Source of the DNA: Helicoverpa zea
Taxonomy: Eukaryota; Arthropoda; Insecta; Lepidoptera; Noctuidae
Direction: 5' to 3'
DNA: 64,000 nucleotides
Assembly (NCBI RefSeq): GCF_022581195.2
Contig: NC_061475.1
Location: forward strand, 2,418,001 to 2,482,000
Shown: one piece after another, positions 12,301 to 24,300 of the stretch
Position numbering within the stretch: position 1 is the first letter of the stretch
Layout: every line of letters starts with the position of its first letter
Notes under the pieces: generated by a model
What the model was told of the DNA's origin: nothing
What the model saw: only the letters and a program-made list of their open reading frames with translations
The model's database searches: none
Position numbers and translations under genes: made by a program

Positions 12301-15300
12301 GACGTTTAACACATAACCAGGGCCGCAGCCGCACTCGTAGGTGCCGTCGTGCAGCTCGCGACACAGCTGCTCGCACGGACTGCCCTCGCCGCACCGCCCT
12401 GCAAGCACTGCACTTGTAACTATTCTATCTTTACGCGTGTATCACTGGGAGAGGTATAAACAACTAGTCTAGCGTTTAACACATAACCAGGGCCGCAGCC
12501 GCACTCGTAGGTGCCGTCATGCAGCTCGCGACACAGCTGCTCGCACGGACTGCCCTCGCCGCACCGCCCTGCAAGCACTGCACTTGTAACTATTCTATCT
12601 TTACGCGTGTACTACTGGGAGAGGTATAAACAACTAATCTAGCGTTTAACACATAACCAGGGCTGCAGACGCACTCCTAGGTGTCGTCGTGCGTTTCTGA
12701 AGTATTCCAGCTTCCAGTCATACAGGATGTAGCTGGGTACCAGAGTTTTACATAGAGCGTATGTCCTGTCTGTCGGGCTTCCTCAACCCATCTTCTAGGG
12801 AGTACCTTTGGTTAGACTGTCTGTCGGGGTGACTGTACGTCATCCCGTTACGATTTGGGCACACAATCTATAAATACAAAAATGAAATCCGTTTTCTGTT
12901 GTCACGTCATAACATGAAAACGGCTAGACCGATTTGGCTGAAAATTTGAGGGGAGGTAACTTAGATCCGGGAGAAGGTTTTAGGATAGTTTTTGTCACCA
13001 TCAGGCTACGGGACGCGGGTGAAATCGCGGAAAAAGGGGTAGTTATCAATATAACTTAAAGAAACTAAAAAAATAGGAACTCATGTTGCACTCCTAAATA
13101 CAAATCGGATACACAAAGACAAATAAACAAAACTTGAAAAAAGTCCGGAAACTAGACACTAGTAATTATTGTACCGATGTAGACTATATTAAAAACTATA
13201 AACTAATTTGACAACTTCAAACGAAGACTCAAAGAGAATACTCCACAATTTTTAAAATAACGTTCTCAAACGTTGGCGCGCTTCATTCCATTAGCCCAGA
13301 ATTATAAAGTTAATTAGAAATCTTATCACGTTCTTTGACATCTCAGATTAGGGACAGATTACTCAAAGGCCAATCATTAAACCAAGGAAATATCCTCACT
13401 CTCCTCACTTTCGTAATATTGTTTTATTCCTCCTATCCGCTGAGATTTTTGGATGATGATCAAATTATTACGCGATTGGCCTTAATTCGAAGCTACGACG
13501 AAGTTTTTGACTGAAACTTAGATTTCGAATTGAATCCCTTTGTTGAAATGATTTTGCACGTTTTAATTTATACTTATATTGTAAAGAGGACTTTTGTTGT
13601 CTGTTTGTGCACTGTAGGCTCCAAAACTACTGAACCAATTTGAAAAATTACTTCACTTCTGTGAAGCTACACTATCCCCAACTAACAAGAGGTATACTTT
13701 ATCCGGTTACGAGAAGCAGTTCCCAGAAAACGCGAGTGAAATCACTAGATACAGCTAGGTAAAGATAAAAATATTCTAACATTGCCTATCTGGCAATGGT
13801 ATCTTATGGTATCTTACAGGTTTGTAAGCAGAAATTTTGCAAAAATATAGCCAGCTTCCCAAACGACCGTTATAAATGATCCAGACTGAGAAAAATGAGC
13901 AGACCATTGCAAAATAAATGTCAAATGAGGTAGGATTACATCATGTCTCGTACCCTCCCTTGTACGAAGAAAATAATCGCCGTAGATTAGTAATATGACG
14001 TACAATGTCTTGTTGGACGTTTTCTTATGTAAGTTTATTTATTTATTTAATGAAATAAGGATTAGACTGTTATGTATTTATTTATTAAGCCAGAAAGTAT
14101 ATTGTCTCTTATTTCATTATGTAAAAAAACTTGAAACTTAATCTGGCTAGTTTTTTCTCAACTATGTTACGGCCAGCTTCCAGTCTAACCAGATGCAGTT
14201 AGTTGAGTAGGTACTAGTGTTTTACAAGGAACAACTGCCTATCTGACCTCCTCAACCCAGTTACATGGGCAACCCAATACCCCTCAGTAAGACTGGTTAT
14301 CGGACTATCTGACAACACGTAACGACTGCCAGACGTATTCAAATGACTGCCGGGACCTACAGTTTATTAAAAGAAAAGCTCTGATCTGAGAGGGTTTCGA
14401 ACATTTTCTTTACAGCTGACATAAAAACTGACTTTTAACCCTTCACCGACCGAAAATCAAATGCTATAAACTGAAGGAGAAGCGCCGTTGTCTTCGCTTT
14501 AATCTAATAAAAAGGGTTAACGGAATGGCATGTAATTAGTTGACACTTACTCATTTTGTTCATTTACAGGAGGGGCGCGGCTGAAAGCTTTTGACACGCG
14601 TAATAGCACACCACCCCTTATTTTGTTCGTACTTTCCTTACGATGCGTATATTGTATGTAGATATTTCTAGAAACTCTTGTGATTTTGATTTGAAATAGA
14701 CAGTCCATGCTAATCTATAAAAGAATTGGTTTGAGTTTGTAGCGATTAATAGCGTCTGAAAGGCTACGAGATTGTTTGAATAAGTTACCGTGGTCCTGGA
14801 ACACAAAAGCCTTTAGAAGAAATTGCACAGTTCCTTATTTGAGATGCTTTACCATTTTTATCAGGAAAGGATAAATAAAAGAATTTTCTGGAGACTTACC
14901 GTGTGGAAAAAAGTTTATTAATTATGTACTTAATCATCAATGAAAACTGTTTAAGAATTTATCTAGTGGTTATTTAATCTTCCCACACCCACACAAACAC
15001 AATTAAAAAAAATACAGTGTACATAAAGGACAATGCCAGGGTGTGGGCTCAAAGTTTGCCCAGCAGTGGGAGTAGTTTCAGCTGGTTCCATAGTGCACTC
15101 TGAACACGAAATCCAAATATTTTTAAAATCGGTCCCAGAGGTCCCGAGAAAAACCGGTTCAAATGGTCTCCATAGATAGTCACTTAACAAAGCCTGAGCC
15201 ATTTGCCCAGTAGTGAAAGTGGTCGAAATAGGTTCTTTACTGCACTGTTAACACGTAATCCAAATATTTTGGAAATCGGTCCTAGAGGTCCCGAGAAAAA

Positions 15301-18300
15301 CCGGTTCTAATGTCAAACTTGAACAGTCAATTTATAAAGCCCAAGCCATTTGCCCAGTAGTGGAAATTGTTAAAATAGGTTCCATAGTGCACTCTGAACA
15401 CGAAATCCAAATATTTTTGAAATCGGTCCCAGAGGTCCCGAGAAAAACCGGTTCAAATGTTCTCCATAGATAGTCACTTAACAAAGCCTGAGCCATTTGC
15501 CCAGTAGTGGGAATGGTTAGAATAGGTTCTTTACTTCACTGTTATCACGAAATCCAAATATTTTTGAAATCGGTCCCAGAAGTCCCGAGAAAAACTGGTT
15601 CTAATGTCAAACTTGAACAGTCAATTAATAAAGCCCAAGCCATTTGCCCAGTAGTGGAAATTGTTAAAATAGGTTCCATAGTGCACTCTGAACACGAAAT
15701 CCAAATATTTTTGAAATCGGTCCCAGAGGTCCCGAGAAAAACCGGTTCAAATGTTCTCCATAGATAGTCACTTAACAAAGCCTGAGCCATTTGCCCAGTA
15801 GTGAAAGTGGTCGAAATAGGTTCTTTGCTGCACTGTTAACACGAAATCCAAATATTTTGGCAATCGGTCCCAGAGGTCCCGAGAAAAACCGGTTCAAATG
15901 TTAAACTTGAACAGTCACTTTATAAAGCCCAAGCCATTTGCCCAGTAGTGGGAATGGTTAGAATAGGTTCTTTACTTCACTGTTGTCACGAAATCCAAAT
16001 ATTTTGGAAATCGGTCCCAGAGGTCCCGAGAAAAACCGGTTCAAATGTTAAACTTGAACAGTTACTTTATAAAGCCCAAGCCATTTGCCCAGTAGTGGGA
16101 ATGGTTAGAATAGGTTCTTTACTTCACTCTTAAGACGGAATCCAAATATTTTTGAAATCGGTCCCAGAGGTCCCGAGAAAACCCGGTTCTAATGTCCAAC
16201 TTGAACAGTCAGTTTATGAAGCCCAAGCCATTTGCCCAGTAGTGGGAATGGTTAAAATAGGTTTTTTACTTCACTCTTAAGACGGAATCCAAATATTTTT
16301 GAAATATGTCCCAGAGGTCCCGAGAAAAACCAGTTCTAATGTTAGCCAGCCATTGTTAGCAAGCCATTTTAAGCAGCCACAAACCTAACAACCTCTTTTC
16401 TTGAAATAACATTCAGATAGATAGTGGTTTCACTGTTAACAGGATAAAAAAAAAAAACAGAAATAGACGTTTAAAGGTAATTGTTGTTTCTCTTGCTTTT
16501 CAGTCTCTATCTACCACAATCAGTCCTAAGTTCGAGTAGCGTCATGCAATTAATATCCTTAATGGCAATGGAAAAATCTTATCAAGACGAATAAAATAAG
16601 CTCAAACACGAGGTAGTAAATAGATACCGTTGAGGAGTTCCCTCGTCTCACTGTCGTCTCCATCGTCAGGTCAGGTCTTAACCTCCACAGTTTTGTGGTG
16701 TCGGAGACATATACCCGAATTACAAGTTTTTATTCGATATGTGCTTACAATTTCCGAGAGTTCCATAATGTTTTAAGGTTTCTATCACCAGACCCTGGAC
16801 CCTGGAACTATAAGTCGGTAAAAAAAAATCTCGTTCAATACCTCGTATTTGTCGATTAATATTATAATGCATTTCAATTAAAGTAATAAAAGTGGAATAG
16901 TTAAGTGTTCGTAAGCATATTTTTCGTAGTATTGAATAGGAGTCAAACCAGTTTTTCTCAGCACTCCTGGGATAGATTTCGAAATATTTCGGTCTGGGAC
17001 CTATTATAAGCCTATAGAACATAATACACTATGTAGTTACTGTGGGCAACTCTTGAGCCCAACTTCCATACAAAGAATAGCATTGTCCTTTACCTTCCGA
17101 CCTGTCACTAAAATTCACTACAACTAACATTACTAATAGAGATGCTATATCTCAGCTATTTTCGTCCAATTTCTCTCAATAAGCGATGACCGTAATAACT
17201 CGTGCATGGTTGTGTGTTTAACCCTTGTTTGCACTCTATACTAAGGCAAGGAGGTGATGACTTGATTACGGTCACATAGTGGGCGACAGCTATCCACACT
17301 GGACTGTAGCAAAGTGAAAGTGTAAAATGTGCTATTTATGAGTCTTTCTATTGATTTTTGTAGATAGAGGAGCGAATTTAGGCCAAAATAGAAGACTACT
17401 AAGGATAGCTTTGTAATTTTAGAGCTGTCTTTGTTGTCTATCAAAAGAGTTTTTCACAAAACATTAAAGATTTGCTTGTTGTTGATCGTAATCAGTCACC
17501 AATCATTCCGATCAAACCAGGAGTAAATCTAGATTCAGAATGGATTACTCTCAGATTAGTCTCAGAATATAGAATATATTAAGTTTGTAACCATAAAATA
17601 ATAAACCAATGAAAACAAATGTACGTTAACTTTGCCCAATTAAAATATGTTCATATTCGAGTCAATTACAGAAAAATCACTTCACCACTATAAAAATCAC
17701 CATATAATCATACTCACAACTGCGGCGGCGTGACGAATACACAGCGTAAAGCGCTTGACACAAAGCGCCGAACATAAAGGTGCTTCACCGTGGCACGTGT
17801 TAATCGATTCATCGAACGCGCTGATTTCATTAGCGTGTGTCATGAGCGCTGCCCAATTTATACACGGAAGCGATGTAATTCTGTTAGGTGCGTTTAAGGT
17901 GACTTTTTTAATGTTCCAGATATTTGCTTCATTGTACTTTAAGAGGTTTTTAGACTTTCAATAGAATTAGGTGTCATAATTACTCAGTTAATACTTTTCG
18001 CACATTGTGTAGACTAAACATTTTAGGCTGTGGTGATAGGCCACTGATGTGGGATTGTTGAAGGCGTTTTAGCAGACATGTGCCAAATGGCTTTAGAAGG
18101 GATGAAGGTAGGTTTCAGGTTCAACACATTAACATGAGTAAGTATATCAGTTAACAAAAGTCTACTGCTAGATAATAAATGTAACCCCCGAAAACCAAAA
18201 ACCAAAACAGTACCGGAGGAGTGATAATACACTTGCGTTTAAGAGCACAAAGCAAAGCAGGCTTCTTAGCTCATATTATAGCTTTCACAAAAGCACCTTT

Positions 18301-21300
18301 GTTCATATTATAACAAATAACTAAGGAAACAGATACAAAGAAGCACTTAGCTCTCAGAACTTTGTGAATTGTCTTAGCTGCGAAATAACTTCGCACGTCG
18401 CCAAACTGTCACATGTCGTGAAATAATTAAAACAATCTATCAGAATTTAATCCTGCACGTATAGGATACTCTCTTATATTTATTTAGAAAAGGGACAGAC
18501 ATGGAGAACAAAATGACTAACGGAGGTGCCATAACGGAAAATCGCCTAAGAAAGTACTCAGCGCGCCAAAATGCGAGTGTGTAGGGGACGAGGAACGTTA
18601 CTGTTTTCGCTGTTATACGCCTTCTTTGGACCCGATCATTTTTTGTAACACCAAAAATCGTTGACAGATGTCTCAAATAACCCGGAAGCTTCGCTAGTTC
18701 ATTCGTAACTGATAATTCTGGTTATACTCACAGTACGAATGTGACCTAAAAGAAAGGCGCCTGACCGACCTGAATTAGCCCAACCTATGTTGTGTAATAT
18801 ATGTTTTGGAGGCCGCATGACTGCATACATACCTATAGAAAGCTTAGGTAGAAACCCTTAGAAAATACAGGCAACAATTGCAAAAACTGAATCAGATTAA
18901 GCTCAGTTTTGGTAATACCCACAGTACGGATTTGACCTACAAGAAGGCGCCTGACCTACCTGCACTATAGTATGTCTCATCTTTCCTTACTCTGTGGGTA
19001 TAGCTGTGTTAATTTGTGCCAGGGTAGCAGGGTGAGTGATCGTTTTAATATAAGCCGCTTTGATCTGCTGCCGCTTCGCTGCGGTGAATAATATTGATAC
19101 CGTGAATGTTCAAACGTTTTGTTGTCCGTATGTTTTGTGTTCCGAGTAATATGAAAAATTCTAAGGCGGGGATGAGCTTTAGCGAGGCGTTGGAAAGAAG
19201 GTTGTGTTGACAAAAATTTTGGATTATATTTTCGATCTTTCTAAATGTTCCTTCTTGGTATAAAAAAAGTCTGTGTCCTGCAATGAAAGTAAAAATGCTG
19301 ATGGCAGTGATGATGAGTTATTAGAATTAAGTATAGAGCAAAAATCTCTATATCCCATCCCACTAGGCAGATAAATAAACCGCAAAATGTAGCCGTAATA
19401 GTCTACTAACAGATTGATTTCAATTTAAATATTATTTTAGGCTGGATTAATTCTGGCAACAATTTAAGCTGGTATCAGTTTTTTGATTACGTTTTCCTTA
19501 CTCAAAGAGCACCAAGAAACAGTGGGCAAAAGATTTTGTAAAGAAAATCTTGATTCCAACTGGATCTTTGTAATGTGCTTACTACCAATCATGTTCATAC
19601 TGATTTATGAGCTCAAACAAAACTATCGGCCGACTAAAAGTTTGCGGAGTCTGGGTACTTTGAATCTAGTTGAGTGTCACAATAACTTGTTCAAGGACTT
19701 CTGTGGTAGATTTAACATTAATATTTAAATCTTTAAAGCATTAGAATATTTAAACATCTTCCCTACAAACCCTCTAGATTATTACAAAGTTCTCGAATTA
19801 CATTTTATTTCTGTTGTCATTAGCTTAATTGCCCATTAAAATGTTTTAATGATAATTTTTCATCATTTACAAAGTATTAAGTGTATTTGCGCGGTTTATC
19901 TTTGATCTTTTTACGCGAAATAAGACAGTTATAATCGAGTTTTTGGGAAGGTTACTTGCATTTATAAGGATAAATAAATAAACTTCCAGACTGAAAACAT
20001 AAACCATAATAATTTGTTTCCTTAACTAGATCTTCATCATAACATTGGAGCCAAATATAAAATTCTAAACTTATGTCGAAAAAATATGTATAGAAGTTCT
20101 TTCTGTTCATATATTCGTAGCCACGCTACGCCGCTACGCCGTAGTCTCGTAGTGTCATAGCATAGTTTGTGTGTTTCATTTGCGCTTGAGTATATATTTA
20201 TGTGTTTGCTGCGTGCGGTCCCTTGTCTCTCGAAATACGCTTTGGTTTATTATATACCAAGTAGTTTGTATATATTTGTATATGTGGTAGTATATACAGT
20301 TAAATAAACAAGTCTCGTAGGACTGGCTGTTGTCTTTAGGACATAAATAGTAGCTGTTCCAATTAATTAGTCTTTATGTGTCTGTGTGTTATCTTGTGTA
20401 CTAACAATGTTCAATTTATAGAGCTGGGAAATTTGTTTATTTATTATAGAACCGTATTTTGTAGAAGCGACATATTAATAAAGTTAATTACCCACAATAA
20501 ATGTACTTAGTAGATTCAGACTCAGATTTATTGCCATATTTATTCTAACACATAACTTCGTGATAACTGGAGGATGATTGTAGAGGAGGCCAAGACCCAC
20601 AAAGGGTTGTAGAGCCAACGGAAGTAAGTAAGTAAGTTATTCTAACACATGGTATACTTAATGTCTCGATGTCTGCATGAATTTATCTAAGTCTTGGCAG
20701 GCCAAGTCATAAACAGAACCTAGTCCTACATAGGTCTCTTGAAATTCCAAATACGTTCCACAAACAAATTCTTTCTTTTAAATACAAATGGCTACTATTT
20801 TTCCTCTGCTTTGTTCAGTTGAATTCGCATTAGCGTGACCCCGACTTATTTGCTTATTTAGGCCCTTCGTCGTATATATTGCCTGCAATTAGTCCCTGTC
20901 GACTGGTAATGTTCGCAGGGCAAGCTCGTAAAAATGTATTGTTTGTTTTTTATTTAATTTGGAAAACATTGAGGCCAGATTTTGAGGTTGGCGGTTGGTT
21001 CAAACTTCGTCGAATTTCGCTATTTAAGGGATTGTCGGAGTTCATTTCACGGAGTAGGGTAAATGAGTGGAGATGCCATAGTGCAGGTAGGTCAGGCGCC
21101 TTATTCTAGGTAAGAAACGTTTGGTAGGTATGACCAAAACGATCACCGAGTACCGGGTTCTTTGAGACACGAGATAAACGATTTTTAGTCCAAAGAAGAC
21201 GTGTAGGTAAAGGCGAATACAGTAACGTTCCTCGCCCCTTGCACGCCCGTATTTTGTCGCGATACTTTCTTAGAAGATTTTTCGTTATGGCACCTCCGCT

Positions 21301-24300
21301 AGTCATTTTGTTTGCCATGGTTCATTCGCATTTATTTCTTGGGGGGTCGAAACTTTGACACTTCTCACAGTTTTTACGAAGGTTTCCCCGACCCAAGTTT
21401 TCCCCTGAAATTGTTTGGTTTCCATTCAATGCTTTTCTTAGTAAATTCAGAATTTATTCTTGCACTTATCGTGAATCACTTCGTCCTAATTTATACACAG
21501 ACGATATGATATGAAAGACGTTTCTAGTTCACTTAGTTTATTTTTACGAAGTTTCATGCGACGACGAAAACACTATTTTTATGTGAATTTCTCGGGGAGT
21601 TTTATGATGTCTCGGTATCGAAGGGAGCATAAAACGCTACATTATGTACTGTACATTTTACTATTCAATTCAAAGTAAGATTTTGGAAAACAATTTGCGA
21701 CAATGTAAAGAATATACATCCAAATCATTTAACCCGCTTGTCTTTTTATTTTTTAATAGGCTTCTTGCTGAAGCCATGTGGGTTTACAAACTTTGACTGT
21801 AACTATTAAAGTTCATCTAGAAAATACTCCTAATGCAATGAACTGTCAATTCATCAAAGCAGTTTTAGATGCATCGATCAGAGCACTGAAGTGAAAATGA
21901 CTGCCTTTTATACCTCTGGCATAGTGGAACCCACAGCCATGGCATCTCCCTTTGGTTAAATCGTTAAATGTTCAAGATTAAGGCACATACAAAGCAAAAA
22001 TTACAAGCCTCACCCTCTGCAATTCACACAGACCTAACACGTCTTCTTAAATTAGTGGTACAAACAAAAATCCACACATTGATACAAAGCTACCCTCTTC
22101 GTGTGAATAATTCAACCGTCTATACGGCTATAAATCAGGTGTTCTGTAATCAAGGCCGACATTCGGTTCGTATCTACCGCAGTACGAACTTGATTTAGAA
22201 CTTAATGAACATTTATTTACTTATTTTGCGGTGAAGGTACTGACTTCACAATCGAATTACAGGTCTTGGGGTTTGTAGGTGTATTTTTGATAGAATTGAG
22301 GTTGGTTTTTGACGGGTTTATTTAATTTTGAGGTCTGTTTTTCTTTAATTGTGATTGTTGGTTTTATTGACACGTCTTATTTTTTATGCGTGGTGGTTGA
22401 GAAATGTAATATTTTCTTCTTGTCAACAAGCTCGGTTAAGTTTTGCGAAGAAGTAATTACATATAGTACTAGCTGTTTCTTTTTAGTTTTAGAGGCTACC
22501 TGATGAACTTCTTCCCGTGCCCAGATACAACACCCCATGTTACTCGGAAATAGCTAGATTACTTTACAGCCTATTTCAGGCTCCAGAAATGTACATTTAA
22601 CTCAGGGTAGCCTAGTGTTGTACCGTTTACTCAAGTACGAAAATCTGTTAAGCAGTGTTAATATGCGAGTTTGCATAGAACATCTATACGCGAATTACGG
22701 CGAAGATTTAATTATTCATTCAATTTGGCAAGATAATAGCTTTATTGTTAGCAACAATGGAATGTAGCCAAATGAGGTCGCACAGTTTCATACATTTCGT
22801 CCATTGTTCGGTCTGTTGGGCGACTCTGAAATGTTTTATCGCGAATTTCGTATTTTCGTGAACGAACGAAATATTTGGACCATCTCTATACACAATGAGG
22901 GACCTCTAATTTATTTGCCCGAAATAAATGTGTAACGAGCCCTATTGTATTTGAATATTAATTTACGTGAAGTTGTGTGAGCTGAGCATTGTCGTTTTCA
23001 TTTGTTATTTTTTTCATTTTGTTTTTTTCAGGCGTTATTAGGGCTCAGCGTATTTTTTTAGCACAGCCTGGATTCTACGCCCTCAGTGTATGTAATCAAG
23101 TAGATATTCTATATTATTTCTAATCACACTAAACCCAACATCATAAGCGTATTAAGTTCTCCAGTTGATTGCAATCCACTTCAAACTAATCGCAGTCATT
23201 TCAGCTATCGCCAATCAACCACTTTCAAAAGCCGATATCTCAATAACTCCGAATCTTCAATAACTGCAAAACGATAGCCTATTAGGCTGTCGCAAATTCA
23301 CTGCGACCAGATTATCTTCAATCAGGGTCCCAATAAAGCGATCGGTTTCTGGAACCGTACTTCGTAACTGACCAAAAAATATAGCTGGAGATATGAGAAC
23401 GGGTAGGACCATTGCTCATAAATGTTTACCGACCGCCCACCGTATCTTAGTTTTATTGGCTATACGAGGTCTCCCTGGTCGCTTTATTCCTCTTTATTCC
23501 CTCTCTCGTGGTAAAACGAGTCGTTATTCGCAAGTGCTGCGGTTACTACTTTCATTATGATTGATCGGAATTTATATTTTGCTTTAGCTTGCTTATAGTG
23601 TTACGCAAATGCAGCGGGGAGATTTTGGTTGCATAAATCGTAGACTAAATGCTTACTGTGTTTTTGTTTGTTATTTTGGGGAAGTAGGTACTTTAATCAC
23701 TGTGTTTATCTTTATAGCAATTTAATGTAATCTATCAATGTAATAGTTATTAAGGTTAGAGTAGGTATTTTTTAAATTCTTTGACCAAAATTTTATCCAG
23801 TCTTGACACAGTCTAAACTAAACTGCCAAAGGAATTAATCAGCAGCTTTCGCTCAAAAACAACTACAAGCCAGCTAATTGAAGCGAGCCTTCCTTGCAGC
23901 TGATTAAAAATGTTCGCTGTTTGTCCTCATACTTTGTAAAACCGCGCGAGGGACCAACATAATTAAATGTGGATTACCTACCCACCGCTCGGTTACTTCA
24001 GGGAATTTAGAACAAGGATTAGCAATAGTCGAGTCGACAGTTATAATCATAAAAAAACACATTTACATCCCCAGTACTATTTGAAACATAACTTCGACCG
24101 TTAATGGCAGAGACAGCGTTTCAATAACAGCGGAATTTTGATTGAGAAATTAAGCAAATAATAAGAGCCATAGAATAATTGGCGCTTGGAACAATTTTGT
24201 GAAGATATCCGTAGGTTTTAATGTTTCCTTTTTTCTGTGGAACAATTAATTGTGAGACGTTAAAGACGGGAAAGGGTTCGTTTTAAAGAGATCCTTAAAA

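Noticed and set aside
15545..16133. Several open frames on both strands within 15.0-16.2 kb that look similar to one another
   Set aside because: They arise because the 147-bp satellite unit is a multiple of three, so a stop-free frame repeats. No protein family resemblance.
17700..17955. Minus-strand open frame of about 80 codons ending at a donor-like GTGAGT
   Set aside because: No Met-led product of known family, no matching acceptor, and its placement inside the first intron of the EGF gene does not fit that gene's phases.
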